64,000 bases of DNA from Alkalinema sp. CACIAM 70d (GCA_002148405.1 MUGG01000153.1:19983-83982); one strand, 5' to 3'. Counted from the stretch's first letter, positions 34,092 through 43,971 are shown. Numbers and translations are program-made. Notes: generated by a model from the sequence alone, not told the origin.

Positions 34092-35412
34092 GATCGTGAA
34101 AGAATTGGCAGCAACATTGGCAGCAACGTGGGACGGCGATCGGATGCAGCTTTGGGCAGATCTGCCCCCAGAGCGTCAAGCAACCTTGCATCAAGCCATG
34201 GCTCCCCAACAAACGATAGTCGGTGTTATGACGCCGCATACCCTGGAAGAACTGAGTGCCATGGTGGTGCGGGCTCAGGATTTGGGCTGTGCAGTGGTGC
34301 CCATGGGCCAGGGCAGCAAGTTGGGCTGGGGTGGCTTGGTTCACGCCGCTGGGCCGATCGTCTGTCTCAGCACAACCCGCTTAAATCGCATCATTGACCA
34401 TGCCATGGGGGACTTAACCGTCACGGTAGAAGCGGGATTGACCTTTGCGGAATTACAACAAAGTTTAGGCACTGCGGGGCAGTTTTTAGCGATCGACCCC
34501 AGCTATCCCGATCGGGCGACGATCGGCGGCATCATCGCCACTGGGGATACGGGAGCCCTGCGCCATCGCTACAACAGTGTGCGGGATATGGTGCTGGGGG
34601 TGACCTTTGTGCGATCGGATGGGCAGCTTGTTAAAGCGGGTGGGCGCGTGGTGAAAAACGTAGCGGGCTATGACCTGATGAAGCTGTTAACAGGCTCCTA
34701 TGGCACCTTGGGCGTGATTACTCAAGTGACGTTGCGGGTTTATCCGATTCCAGAAACGGTACAAACGGTGGTGCTCTCCGGGGCTGCCGATCGGATTCAG
34801 CAAGCCGCGCAAACCTTACTGAATTCTGCCCTCACCCCGATCGCCCTGGATGCGATTTCAGCCCGTATCAGTTCCCACCTCCAGCTAGGCGACGCCATGG
34901 CCCTCCTAGTACGCTTCCAAAGTATTCGCGAAAGTGTGCAGGAACAGAGTCAGCGCTGCGTTGACTTGGCGACGACCTTCGGCTTAGCTGCCACGATCGT
35001 GCCCTCGGAAACGGAAGGCGATCTATGGAGACGCTTAGGAGAATGTATGGCTCCAACGGATCAGACCGATCTCATAACCTGCAAAATAGGCATGAAGTCC
35101 TCAGGGGCGATTGCGCAACTCCTGCAATGGGAAACGCAATTGCCGGGGTTCGGCGCAAGGCTCCATTTGGGTAGCGGCTTAGGTCAACTCGTTTTGCCAA
35201 CCACGATTCGATCGACGCAATTGCTCTCCGCCCGATCGACCTGTCAAGCCGCCGGTGGATTTTTGACCGTGCAAGAAGCGCCGATCGCCCTGAAACAGCA
35301 AATGGATATCTGGGGAGAGCGCGGAGCCGCCTTGGCCATGATGCAAGCCATCAAGCAGCAATTTGATCCGCAGCGACTGTTCAGTCCCGGTCGGTTTATC
35401 GGTGGAATTTAA
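34081..35412 (+). CDS. glcE: Glycolate oxidase FAD-binding subunit GlcE-like
   Basis: With GlcD and GlcF this subunit oxidises glycolate from photorespiration to glyoxylate. The 443-residue protein has the FAD-binding type 4 fold: VGVMTPHTLEELSAMV, VVPMGQGSKLGWGG, DLTVTVEAGLTFAELQ, IDPSYPDRATIGGIIATGDT and GRVVKNVAGYDLMKLLTGSYG. It ends with FDPQRLFSPGRFIGG, which is typical of GlcE. It is 17 bases upstream of glcF. The GTG at 34081 lies inside an 11-bp tandem repeat and has no strong ribosome site, so an ATG at 34144 (MQLWADLPP) is a possible alternative. GlcD must lie elsewhere. Confidence 0.88.
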   Translation: MQNTIVKELAATLAATWDGDRMQLWADLPPERQATLHQAMAPQQTIVGVMTPHTLEELSAMVVRAQDLGCAVVPMGQGSKLGWGGLVHAAGPIVCLSTTRLNRIIDHAMGDLTVTVEAGLTFAELQQSLGTAGQFLAIDPSYPDRATIGGIIATGDTGALRHRYNSVRDMVLGVTFVRSDGQLVKAGGRVVKNVAGYDLMKLLTGSYGTLGVITQVTLRVYPIPETVQTVVLSGAADRIQQAAQTLLNSALTPIALDAISARISSHLQLGDAMALLVRFQSIRESVQEQSQRCVDLATTFGLAATIVPSETEGDLWRRLGECMAPTDQTDLITCKIGMKSSGAIAQLLQWETQLPGFGARLHLGSGLGQLVLPTTIRSTQLLSARSTCQAAGGFLTVQEAPIALKQQMDIWGERGAALAMMQAIKQQFDPQRLFSPGRFIGGI

Positions 35413-35429
35413 GGAAACGGAGCAGAATC

Positions 35430-36857
35430 ATGCAAGCACCAGAGACTTCGATCGTCCCTTCGATCGGTGATACCCGTGAACCCACTCAGGCAAGCGTTCC
35501 GATCGACTTAGCATCCACCTCAATCAGTGATGCGTTGGCAACCTTAAAGGGATTCGATCCACAAAATCCGCCCGATCCGAAACTGATTGACGCCTGCGTC
35601 CATTGTGGTTTCTGTCTGTCCACCTGTCCCAGCTACCGCATCCTAGGGACGGAAATGGACTCGCCGCGTGGTCGGATTTACCTGATGGATGGGGTGAATG
35701 AAGGTCAGATTCCCCTGTCTCCAGCGACGGTGCAGCATTTTGATTCCTGTTTGGGCTGTTTGGCCTGCGTCACCACCTGTCCTTCCGGGGTGCAGTACAA
35801 CCAGTTGATTGAGGCGACCCGATCGCAGGTGGCCCGTAACCATCCTCGATCGCTGCCTGAAAAGCTGTTGCGGAACCTAATTTTTCAGACCTTTCCCTAT
35901 CCCGAGCGGTTGCGGGCACTCCTGCGGCCTGTGGTGCTGTACCAGAAATCCGGATTGCAAAAGTGGGTGCGATCGCTCAAACTGCTCCAACGCATTTCCC
36001 CCCAATTGGCGGCTATGGAAGACATGCTGCCGGAGGTTTCCCCCCAAGCCTTTCAGGATTCACTGCCGGAAGTGGTTCCAGCGGTGGGCCAGCAACGCTA
36101 TCGGGTGGGGCTGATTTTGGGCTGTGTGCAACGGTTGTTTAATCCTGAGGTGAATGACGCAACGGTGCGCGTGTTAACTGCTAATGGCTGCGAAGTCGTG
36201 ATTCCTAAAAGCCAAGGCTGCTGCGGTGCCCTGTCCCACCACCAAGGCGAAGAGACTCAGGCTCAAACCTTGGCCAAGCAAATGATTGACACCTTTGATC
36301 AGGCTGGAGTGGACTATGTGTTGATCAATGCTTCTGGCTGTGGCCACACGCTGAAGGAATACCACCACATTCTGAAAGATGATCCGCAATACGCAGATCG
36401 GGCCAAGGCCTTTGTCGATCGGGTTAAGGATGTGCAGGAATTTCTGGCGGATGTGGGCTTAACGGTTCCGCTGCAACCGTTGCAAACTGCCCCGTTAACG
36501 CTGGTCTATCAAGATGCTTGCCACATGATTCACGGCCAAAAGATCAGCGTTCAGCCCCGGCAACTGTTGCGCCAAATTCCTGGGGTGCAACTGCGGGAAC
36601 CGATCGATGCAGCTCTGTGCTGCGGCAGCGCGGGCATCTACAACATTCTCCAGCCGGAGGTGGCTGCGGAACTGGGACAACAAAAGGTAACCAATCTGAC
36701 CAATACGGGTGCACAGGTGATTGCCTCCGCCAACATTGGCTGCTTTGTGCAAATTTCCAAGCATTTAGTCCTGCAAGGCAAATCGCTACCCGTCCTCCAT
36801 CCCATGCAGTTGCTGGACTATTCGATTCGGGGCATAGCCTTAGACCTCGACCCTTAG
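35430..36857 (+). CDS. glcF: Glycolate oxidase iron-sulfur subunit GlcF
   Basis: The 475-residue protein carries two [4Fe-4S] motifs: CVHCGFCLSTCP (Cys56, 59, 62, 66) and CLGCLACVTTCPSG (Cys107, 110, 113, 117). Two CCG domains follow (KSQGCCGALSHHQGE with NASGCGH, then CHMIHGQ and ALCCGSAGIYN), as in the electron-transferring subunit of glycolate oxidase. It passes electrons from the GlcD/GlcE flavins to the quinone pool. The ATG at 35430 has AAGGAAACGGAG upstream. The N-terminal 45 residues are a low-complexity extension. It forms an operon with glcE; the D subunit is not in this window. Confidence 0.92.
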   Translation: MQAPETSIVPSIGDTREPTQASVPIDLASTSISDALATLKGFDPQNPPDPKLIDACVHCGFCLSTCPSYRILGTEMDSPRGRIYLMDGVNEGQIPLSPATVQHFDSCLGCLACVTTCPSGVQYNQLIEATRSQVARNHPRSLPEKLLRNLIFQTFPYPERLRALLRPVVLYQKSGLQKWVRSLKLLQRISPQLAAMEDMLPEVSPQAFQDSLPEVVPAVGQQRYRVGLILGCVQRLFNPEVNDATVRVLTANGCEVVIPKSQGCCGALSHHQGEETQAQTLAKQMIDTFDQAGVDYVLINASGCGHTLKEYHHILKDDPQYADRAKAFVDRVKDVQEFLADVGLTVPLQPLQTAPLTLVYQDACHMIHGQKISVQPRQLLRQIPGVQLREPIDAALCCGSAGIYNILQPEVAAELGQQKVTNLTNTGAQVIASANIGCFVQISKHLVLQGKSLPVLHPMQLLDYSIRGIALDLDP

Positions 36858-36956
36858 ATGACAAGACTGAGACTCCAGTCCGTTCGATCGGCCAATCACC
36901 TATAATTTCTAGCTGGTATCTTAGAAAGTAACAGAAGCATTAGGCGAAAAACGCTG

Positions 36957-38924
36957 GTGGAAATTCTCAGAACGTTGCGGAATGTGTTGTTACGCTGGTG
37001 GTCAGACTTTACCCTCCAGACCAAGTTGATGGCGGTGGCTACGCTAGTCGTGTCCCTAATCATGAGTGGCTTGACCTTCTGGGCAGTCAATACCATTCAA
37101 TACGACGCACGACTCAACGACACCCGCTTTGGCAGCGACTTAGGATTATTGCTAGCCGCCAATGCTGCACCGCTGCTGGGGGAGGACAATAAATCCGAAC
37201 TGGCTCGCTTTTCCCACCGTTTCTACAGCAGTACTGCCAGTATTCGCTACATGCTCTACGCGGATCCGGATGGTAATATCTTTTTTGGCATTCCCTTTTC
37301 TGATTCCGAGGTTCAAAATTCCTTAACCATCAAACGGCGCATTCAGTTGCCGGATGATTTTTCGGAGCGATCGGATTTGCCCATGGTGCGCCAGCATCTC
37401 ACCCCTGACGGCGAAGTGACCGACGTGTTTGTCCCGTTAGTCTACGAAGGGCAGTATCTGGGAGTCTTGGCGATCGGGACGAATCCCAATCCCACCGCCG
37501 TTGCCTCGTCCCACTTGACACGGGATGTCACCACCGCCGTCTTTGTCTCGATTTGGGTTATGGTGATTTTGGGCGCGGTGTTTAATGCACTGACCATTAC
37601 CAAGCCCATTAAGGAATTACTGGTTGGGGTACAGAATATTGCTAAGGGCAACTTTAAACAGCGAGTAGATTTGCCCTTGGGGGGAGAATTTTTGGCGCTC
37701 ATGTCTAGCTTCAATGTGATGGCAGAAAAGCTGGAGCGCTACGAAGAACAAAATATTGAAGAACTCACCGCTGAAAAGGCCAAACTGGATACGCTAGTCT
37801 CGACGATCGCCGATGGAGCGATTTTGTTAGACACCGACTTTCAAGTCGTCTTAGCTAACCGCACGGCGCGCCGGATTTTTGGTTGGGAAAATCAAGCGGT
37901 AGAAGGCGAAAATGTGCTCTATGCTTTTCCAGCAGCGGTACAGGCAGAACTGACGCGACCCCTCTATCAACTGGTGCGGGGCGAATTAAAGGAAGAAGCG
38001 GAATTTACAATCACGCTTAAGGAACCGACCCAACGCACCATTCGTATCCTGCTGAATAACGTCTTGGATAGTGCACGGGAGAATGTTAAGGGAATTGCCC
38101 TGACGGTGCAAGATATCACCCGTGAAGCTGAGTTGAATGAAGCCAAGAGTCAATTCATCAGTAATGTGTCCCACGAGTTACGCACACCGTTGTTTAATAT
38201 CAAATCGTTCATTGAAACGCTGTACGAATATGGCGACGCCTTGGAACCAGAACAACAGCGGGACTTCCTCGAAACGGCGAACCGGGAAACCGATCGTCTC
38301 ACCCGACTCGTCAATGATGTCTTGGATCTGTCGCGCTTGGAGTCTTCCCGCACTTACACCTTGGATGCGGTGGATTTAAACCAAACGATCGAGCAAACCC
38401 TCCGCACCTATCAGTTGAATGCCAAAGATAAGGGCATTACGCTGATTCAAGATGTTCAAGACAATTTACCACCCGTTTTGGGGCACTACGATTTGCTGGT
38501 GCAGGTGTTTGCCAACCTGGTTGGTAATGCAATGAAATTTACAGGTTCCGGGGGACAGGTCGCGATTCGGGCCTCTCTGCTGAATGAATGCGATGTGGAT
38601 CATCAGTCCCAGCGAGTCCGCGTTGAAGTCAGTGATACTGGAATTGGCATTGATCCAGAGGATCAAGAAGCCGTGTTTGAGCGGTTCTTTCGGGTGGAAA
38701 ACCGGGTTCATACCCTGGAAGGTACGGGACTAGGTCTTTCGATCGTCCGCAATATCATCCACGACAAACACCATAGCCAAGTCCACATCATCAGTGAAGT
38801 GGGGGTGGGAACCACTTTCTGGTTTGATTTAGTCGTATTTCAGGATAAGACTGACTTGTTGATTGAGTCTGAAAACCTCGTACCCATGGATACTGCGATC
38901 GTGGATACTGCGATCGTGAGCTAG
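36957..38924 (+). CDS. nblS: Sensor histidine kinase NblS (Hik33/DspA family)
   Basis: NblS controls phycobilisome breakdown and high-light, cold and nutrient-stress genes through RpaB/NblR-type regulators. The 655-residue protein has two membrane helices (LMAVATLVVSLIMSGLTFWA and TAVFVSIWVMVILGAVFNAL) around a periplasmic domain with RFGSDLGLLLAANAAPLLG. HAMP (ITKPIKELLVGVQNIAKGNF), PAS (about 275-390) and the kinase core follow: His406 in NVSHELRTPL, N-box LVGNAMKFTG, G1 DTGIGIDPED and G2 GTGLGLSIV. The start is GTG (36957); a TATAAT at 36901-36906 could be its -10 box. The last residues, DTAIVDTAIVS, come from an exact 15-bp tandem duplication. Confidence 0.93.
   Translation: MEILRTLRNVLLRWWSDFTLQTKLMAVATLVVSLIMSGLTFWAVNTIQYDARLNDTRFGSDLGLLLAANAAPLLGEDNKSELARFSHRFYSSTASIRYMLYADPDGNIFFGIPFSDSEVQNSLTIKRRIQLPDDFSERSDLPMVRQHLTPDGEVTDVFVPLVYEGQYLGVLAIGTNPNPTAVASSHLTRDVTTAVFVSIWVMVILGAVFNALTITKPIKELLVGVQNIAKGNFKQRVDLPLGGEFLALMSSFNVMAEKLERYEEQNIEELTAEKAKLDTLVSTIADGAILLDTDFQVVLANRTARRIFGWENQAVEGENVLYAFPAAVQAELTRPLYQLVRGELKEEAEFTITLKEPTQRTIRILLNNVLDSARENVKGIALTVQDITREAELNEAKSQFISNVSHELRTPLFNIKSFIETLYEYGDALEPEQQRDFLETANRETDRLTRLVNDVLDLSRLESSRTYTLDAVDLNQTIEQTLRTYQLNAKDKGITLIQDVQDNLPPVLGHYDLLVQVFANLVGNAMKFTGSGGQVAIRASLLNECDVDHQSQRVRVEVSDTGIGIDPEDQEAVFERFFRVENRVHTLEGTGLGLSIVRNIIHDKHHSQVHIISEVGVGTTFWFDLVVFQDKTDLLIESENLVPMDTAIVDTAIVS
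38888..38917. repeat. In-frame 15-bp tandem repeat at the nblS 3' end
   Basis: The unit ggatactgcgatcgt occurs at 38888-38902 and 38903-38917 without mismatch, and adds DTAIV twice to the C-terminus. The stop codon follows seven bases later. Confidence 0.85.
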
Positions 38925-39004
38925 CTCCTTCAGTTCTTCAACTTGCAACCCATCAAGTCAGCCATCCAGTTCTGTACCATTCTGACCCATTCGATCCGGT
39001 TAAA

Positions 39005-40660
39005 CTAAGGACGCACAAAGTTGTAAATGACCTGAGGTTTCAGGTGATTTAAGGTGACTTCGAGGTCACTCATCAAATGGATTTCGCGTTCCAATTGCAC
39101 CTGCAAACCCGTCAAGGGGTCAGAGCCGTTAGACGCGAGGAAAGAAACTTGACCAATATTCATCCAATGGGGCAATTGCCGCAATAGACCAATGACAGCC
39201 TCACTGTCGGGATGGTTAGGATCTTCATACCAATTAGGATTACTGCCTTCGGCATCTTCAGTCCCGAGATTGACGATTAACGAAGCCTGGGGCATTAATG
39301 CTGCGGCAACGGGGCGAACCTCTTCTTGCAGCATCAGGCCATAGCCCCGAGCTAAAAACCTTAATTTTTCTAGCCGTTCATAGCGCTCTGCCAACGATCG
39401 TGGCTCATCGGCCCAAGCGATCGAAAGGGTCGCCAAATAGTTGCGCAGGAACATATGGCCCAATTTTTCGGCCTTTGTTGCTAGATAATTCGCATTGTAA
39501 TTGGTGGCTTCAATCAGCAAAGGAACGCGATCGACCAGCTCCAAGCCATAGCCTTTCAAACCCGCAATTTTGCGCGGGTTATTGGTAATGAGGCGAATTT
39601 GCTTCACCCCTAAATCATTCAGAATTTGCGCACCAACGCCATAATCCCGCAGATCTGCTGGAAATCCGAGGCGTTCATTGGCTTCCACAGTATCCAGTCC
39701 AATATCTTGCAGAGAGTAGGCTTTGAGTTTATTCACCAAGCCAATGCCCCGACCTTCCTGCCGCAGATAGACCACAATGCCCCGACCTGCCTGCTCAATC
39801 ATCTTCATCGCTGCCTGCAACTGCATCCGACAGTCGCAGCGCAGCGATCCTAAGGAATCGCCTGTAAGGCATTCCGAATGTACCCGTACCATGACCGGCT
39901 GATCTGCAAAGGTTGTAGGATTGCCTTTGACGATCGCAATATGTTCCGATCCATCCAAAATATTGCGGTATGCATAGACTTGAAACTCGCCAAACTGCGT
40001 CGGCAAATTAGCCACGGTTTCCCGTTTAACAAAACGTTCATGCTTGAGGCGATAGCTGATCAAGTCTGCAATGCTAATAATTTTTAGCCCATGAATTTTC
40101 GCATACTGGATCAGTTCGGGAAGCCGTGCCATTGATCCATCGGGATTCTGAATTTCGCAGATGACGCCCGCTGGATACAGTCCCGCCAATTCCGCCAAAT
40201 CGACTGCGGCTTCCGTATGACCCGCCCGTTTGAGAACCCCGCCATCCCGCGATCGGAGGGGAAAAATATGTCCGGGGCGGCGCAGGTCACTTGGCTTAGT
40301 TTTAGGATCGAGGGTCGCTTGAATGGTACGGGCGCGATCCTCTGCTGAAATTCCCGTAGAGACCCCAAGGGTTGGAGAGGCGTCAATACTAACGGTGAAA
40401 GCGGTTTGGTTGGTGTCTGTATTTTCCCTGACCATGAGAGGCAAATCGAGTTCATCGAGCCGTTCGCCCGTCATGGCTAAACAAATCAGGCCGCGTGCCT
40501 CAACTGCCATGAAATTAATCATGTCTGGTGTGGCAAACTGGGCTGCACAAATGACATCCCCTTCGTTTTCTCGATTTTCATCGTCCACAACCACGACTGC
40601 CTTTCCGATCTTGAGGTCAGCAAGGGCAGACTCGATCGAATCAAAGGCAAAGGTCTGCAT
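39005..40660 (-). CDS. ribBA: Riboflavin biosynthesis RibBA (DHBP synthase / GTP cyclohydrolase II)
   Basis: This two-domain enzyme supplies both precursors of riboflavin. The N-terminal DHBP synthase part has VVVDDENRENEGDVICAA, and the RAGHTEAAVDLAELAG and YPAGVICEI segments. The GTP cyclohydrolase II part has HSECLTGDSLGSLRCDCRMQL with the zinc cysteines, YLRQEGRGIGL and the arginine/tyrosine patch LRDYGVGAQIL. A C-terminal extension of about 120 residues is also seen in other cyanobacterial RibBA. The ATG at 40660 gives the usual family start (MQTFAFDSIESALADLK); an upstream TTG at 40696 is open. No FMN riboswitch core was seen upstream. Confidence 0.95.
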   Translation of the reverse strand: MQTFAFDSIESALADLKIGKAVVVVDDENRENEGDVICAAQFATPDMINFMAVEARGLICLAMTGERLDELDLPLMVRENTDTNQTAFTVSIDASPTLGVSTGISAEDRARTIQATLDPKTKPSDLRRPGHIFPLRSRDGGVLKRAGHTEAAVDLAELAGLYPAGVICEIQNPDGSMARLPELIQYAKIHGLKIISIADLISYRLKHERFVKRETVANLPTQFGEFQVYAYRNILDGSEHIAIVKGNPTTFADQPVMVRVHSECLTGDSLGSLRCDCRMQLQAAMKMIEQAGRGIVVYLRQEGRGIGLVNKLKAYSLQDIGLDTVEANERLGFPADLRDYGVGAQILNDLGVKQIRLITNNPRKIAGLKGYGLELVDRVPLLIEATNYNANYLATKAEKLGHMFLRNYLATLSIAWADEPRSLAERYERLEKLRFLARGYGLMLQEEVRPVAAALMPQASLIVNLGTEDAEGSNPNWYEDPNHPDSEAVIGLLRQLPHWMNIGQVSFLASNGSDPLTGLQVQLEREIHLMSDLEVTLNHLKPQVIYNFVRP

Positions 40661-40696
40661 CAAACCAGTTTGGAGTTGGCGGATTGAGAAGTTCAA

Positions 40697-41045
40697 GGTG
40701 AAACACCATTAATTTTTATGAAGCTTACTATACCGATTGTAATTTGTTTCAATCAGTGAGGTTGCCTATAGGATGAACTGATTTCTCCCTCTAGGTCAAG
40801 TGACAAGAACAACCTTATCTGCATTTTCACGGATTATCCAGGATTTCCGGAAGATTTTTGTCCATTGACAGGTTACTTCTCGAGATGGGATCCTGCCCAG
40901 GTCTAATTTGACTGATTAGCAGAAATTCCAAGCATTGCGTCGCCCACCGATCTCCATGTTCGGAGGATATGGCGACAGCATGGATGTCGTTGCATCACAA
41001 GCTTGAGGGGTGGAACCCCCTGTATCTATCCTGAGATAAGAGGGA
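40697..41045. other. Gap with several hairpins upstream of ribBA
   Basis: It separates the ribBA start from the terminator of the SRPBCC gene. Between 40939 and 41038 three stems stand in series: gtcgcc/ggcgac (40939-40976, inner ctcc/ggag), agggg/cccct (41006-41020) and tatct/agata (41023-41038). The cluster could be part of a ribBA leader or a small RNA; no known family was recognised. Confidence 0.45.
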
Positions 41046-41073
41046 AAAAAAGTCTATCTTTTGGGGACTAGAC
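41046..41073 (-). terminator. Possible terminator of the SRPBCC gene
   Basis: On the minus strand a short stem GTCTA...TAGAC, which includes the stop codon of the SRPBCC gene, is followed directly by seven T residues. The stem has only five pairs, so it would be weak. Confidence 0.5.
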
Positions 41074-41529
41074 ACCCGATCGTTGATGCATCTCTTCCGC
41101 CACTCGTTTTAAGCGGCGCAGTTGTGTTTTCATATCCTCCGCTGTCCAGCGCGAGGCGAACCAACGGAAGCCAAGACGCACCAAGGGATTGGGAATCTCA
41201 AACTCAAAGCGGTTCAGCAACAGGGTTCCTTGCTGGGTAGGCTGACATTCCCAACGATCGCGGCCTCGGAAAAATCCTTCAAATTCCCACACAACCAACC
41301 CAGGCTGTCGTTCAACCACTCGATTACGCAGGGTGGGATTAAGTAAAGGAACTTTGACAATAAAGAGACTTTCACTGCCCAACGCAGTGCTCCAAGACCC
41401 AAGGGGCTGACATCGCAGTGCAGGATTTAGCCAACGATGCATTAACTCAAGGTTGGTAAAGCATTGTTCAACAACAGCAGCACTAGCGTTGATTAGGATG
41501 GATTGCTCAAAAACTTGCCGATCGGGCAT
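41068..41529 (-). CDS. SRPBCC (START-like/polyketide cyclase) family protein
   Basis: The 153-residue product has the family layout: VFEQSILINASAAVVEQCFT (strand and helix with INA motif), LMHRWLNPALRC, then beta strands ending FEFEIPNPLVRLGFRWFASR and a long C-terminal helix (MKTQLRRLKRVAEEM). Such proteins bind hydrophobic ligands in a deep pocket. Similar single-domain proteins are common in cyanobacteria and no role is known for most. The ATG at 41529 has no strong ribosome site. It stands alone between ribBA and a long gap. Confidence 0.8.
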   Translation of the reverse strand: MPDRQVFEQSILINASAAVVEQCFTNLELMHRWLNPALRCQPLGSWSTALGSESLFIVKVPLLNPTLRNRVVERQPGLVVWEFEGFFRGRDRWECQPTQQGTLLLNRFEFEIPNPLVRLGFRWFASRWTAEDMKTQLRRLKRVAEEMHQRSGV

Positions 41530-42261
41530 TGGAAGATTGCGCTGAAAATACTAGTAAAGACACAACTTTAGATGCTGGGATTCCACTTTAGAAGACAACT
41601 AAAGTGGAGATGCAATCAATTAGCGAAGATTGATGGAAAATTGGATTGAAGAAATAGTTGATTTTATGAATGAACAATATAAATTCTTCGCTAGTTTAGT
41701 GCCGAACATATCGTTAAAAATCACTTGAATCACTGACCTGTATCACAGCTTCAGTGGCGCATAACGTGTATGCAAACGGTCTCACTCATCTGCAATCAAT
41801 TAGAGATTTGCTGATAAATTCACATCCCCATTCATCCACTCAGGCATGTTCATCTACCCAGCCATGTTCATCCATCCAGGCATGCCTCCACTTGGTAGTC
41901 TATGGAATTCTATGCGTCCACTGTTCCCCCGACAGGCGATCGGATTAAAGCTCGTTTTGGATGGTGTTGGATTAGGCGAGGTCAACAAATAGATGTCATT
42001 CGATAATCTTGTGAATAAAATAGAAGTTTCTTTATGGCATCGATAAGATATCACGATTATATTGCTTAGTATTAATAATATCTTTCCCAGATCGGGCCAA
42101 ACCAGTACCCTATTAGCAACAACCCTACCCTTTTTCTAGCTTTTGTACTCTCTCAGCAGTAACTTTCTGACTTGAGTTCCCGTTGACTGCAACTCCCGTT
42201 CTCCATTGTCCCCACAACAGCGCAAGCTTGTGCAGTCCGTCATGGTTAGAAGTTTTAAATT
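41530..42261. other. Gene-free stretch with an 18-bp triplicate
   Basis: About 730 bases, AT-rich in places. It holds three degenerate 18-bp units (41831-41884, ttcatccactcaggcatg and variants). No open frame with a ribosome site or RNA was recognised. The promoter of the channel gene at 42262 should lie near the right end. Confidence 0.45.
41831..41884. repeat. 18-bp tandem repeat, three degenerate units
   Basis: The units at 41831-41848, 41849-41866 and 41867-41884 read ttcat-n-cac/ac-ccag-catg variants and differ at a few positions each. Confidence 0.75.
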
Positions 42262-43836
42262 ATGGATATTGTTTCGCAATGGGCCACTCCCAGCGGTGTC
42301 ACTTTCCTAGGGGCACTCGAATCCTTGAATTTTGATGGTAGATACTGGCTCAGCATCTTGACCAACATTTTCATTGCCGTCGCAATTCTTTTTCTGGGCT
42401 GGTTGGTCGCCCTTTGGGTGTCCAGCATCGTTAAAGGCCTCCTCAAACAGACGAATCTCGATAATCGTTTGGCAGATTGGGTTGCGGGCTCCCCTCAGTC
42501 CAGTCTTAACATTGAGGCGATCGCTGGCGGGATCACCTTCTGGATCATTATGATTCTGGCGTTGGTGGCGGTGCTTAACTTTTTTGGCCTCACCACCGTT
42601 TCCCAGCCGCTCAACAACTTTCTCTCCATCATTTTTGAATACCTACCCAAGCTAGGGGGAGCAGCGCTACTCATGGCGTTGGCTTGGGTGATTGCCACGG
42701 TGGTTAAAGGGTTAACCATCCAAGCTGCTCGATCCTTTGAGCTAGATAGTCGCCTGAATAGTGCTTCTAGCGAAAACCCGATCGTCCTGAGTGAGACCCT
42801 CGGCAATGCCCTCTATTGGTTCGTATTTCTTTTCTTTCTACCGATCGTGCTGGATGTCCTGGGACTGCAAGGCCCCTTAGCTCCAGTTCAGAATTTGCTG
42901 AATGAAGTTTTAGCGGCGCTCCCGAAAATCCTGAAAGCGAGCATCATCGCTGGAGTGGGCTGGTTTGTCGCACAAATTGTTCGAGGCATTGTGTCTAACT
43001 TGGCAGCGGCTACGGGGATTGATCAGGTAGGCGCACGGGTGGGTCTGAGCCGATCGACCACGGGACAGTCGCTTTCTTCCCTCCTGGGCTTGCTAGTTTA
43101 CGTTCTAATTCTGATTCCCACCGCCACCGCAGCCCTAGCAGCCTTGGAGATTCCAGCGATCGCCGATCCTGCTACTAACATGCTGAATCAGGTGCTGAAT
43201 GCGATCCCGCAGATTTTTATGGCGGGATTAATTTTGGCCGTGGCCTATGGGATTGGTAGATTTATTGCAGATTTGGTCACTAGCCTACTGCGAGGCTTTG
43301 GCTTTGATAACATCCTGACCATTCTGGGTATTCAACCCGAACCCCGATCGGCAATTCCCACCTATCCCGAGTCGGAGATCGAAGCAGTCAGTACTGTCAA
43401 AACGCCTTCGGAGATCGCGGGAATTGTGGTGCTGGTCGGCATCATCCTATTCGCCACGATCGCGGCTGTGGACGTGCTGCAATTACCAGCCTTGAAAACA
43501 GTATTGATGTCTGTACTGGCTGTTGCAGGTCAGGTGCTAGTCGGTATTTTAATCTTTGCGGTAGGAATGTACTTTGCTAATCTCTCCGCACGGCTGATCC
43601 GCAGTTCTGGGGTGCCGCAGTCGGGGACATTGGCCAATACGGCGCGGATTGTCATTTTGGCGTTTACAGGGGCGATGGCCTTGGAGCGAGCCGGCGTTTC
43701 CACTAATATCGTCAACCTTGCCTTTGGACTGCTTCTGGGCGCGGTGGCCGTGGCGATCGCGATTGCCTTTGGCCTAGGTGGCCGGGAAGTAGCAGCAGAA
43801 CAATTACGCGACTGGGTAAGACCGTTCAAAAAATAG
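42262..43836 (+). CDS. CmpX-like membrane channel with TM-helix repeats
   Basis: The 524-residue protein contains repeated membrane helices of the 'conserved TM helix' type: ILTNIFIAVAILFLGWLVALW, YLPKLGGAALLMALAWVIA, ALPKILKASIIAGVGWFVAQI, AIPQIFMAGLILAVAYGIGRF, and VLMSVLAVAGQVLVGILIFA. It ends in the amphipathic LGGREVAAEQLRDWVRPFKK helix, which resembles the pore-helix end of MscS-like channels. The MscS beta domain is missing, which places it with the CmpX/YnaI-like group of small mechanosensitive proteins. The ATG at 42262 fits. No partner gene is next to it. Confidence 0.85.
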   Translation: MDIVSQWATPSGVTFLGALESLNFDGRYWLSILTNIFIAVAILFLGWLVALWVSSIVKGLLKQTNLDNRLADWVAGSPQSSLNIEAIAGGITFWIIMILALVAVLNFFGLTTVSQPLNNFLSIIFEYLPKLGGAALLMALAWVIATVVKGLTIQAARSFELDSRLNSASSENPIVLSETLGNALYWFVFLFFLPIVLDVLGLQGPLAPVQNLLNEVLAALPKILKASIIAGVGWFVAQIVRGIVSNLAAATGIDQVGARVGLSRSTTGQSLSSLLGLLVYVLILIPTATAALAALEIPAIADPATNMLNQVLNAIPQIFMAGLILAVAYGIGRFIADLVTSLLRGFGFDNILTILGIQPEPRSAIPTYPESEIEAVSTVKTPSEIAGIVVLVGIILFATIAAVDVLQLPALKTVLMSVLAVAGQVLVGILIFAVGMYFANLSARLIRSSGVPQSGTLANTARIVILAFTGAMALERAGVSTNIVNLAFGLLLGAVAVAIAIAFGLGGREVAAEQLRDWVRPFKK

Positions 43837-43926
43837 GGAAATAGGGTCAACCAGTCGGGAGACCCCACACGATCCCTCAGTTTGACGGTCAATTTTGACG
43901 ATTCATCTTGATCCTGCCAAAACAAA

Positions 43927-43971
43927 TGCCCTGATTGAACCTGATTAAAGTCGTTCAATCGGGGCAGTTTT
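43927..43971. terminator. Bidirectional hairpin terminator
   Basis: The arms tgccctgattgaac (43927-43940) and gttcaatcggggca (43953-43966) form a 13-bp stem followed by TTTTG. It lies between the channel gene and the convergent SpoIID-like gene. Confidence 0.8.
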
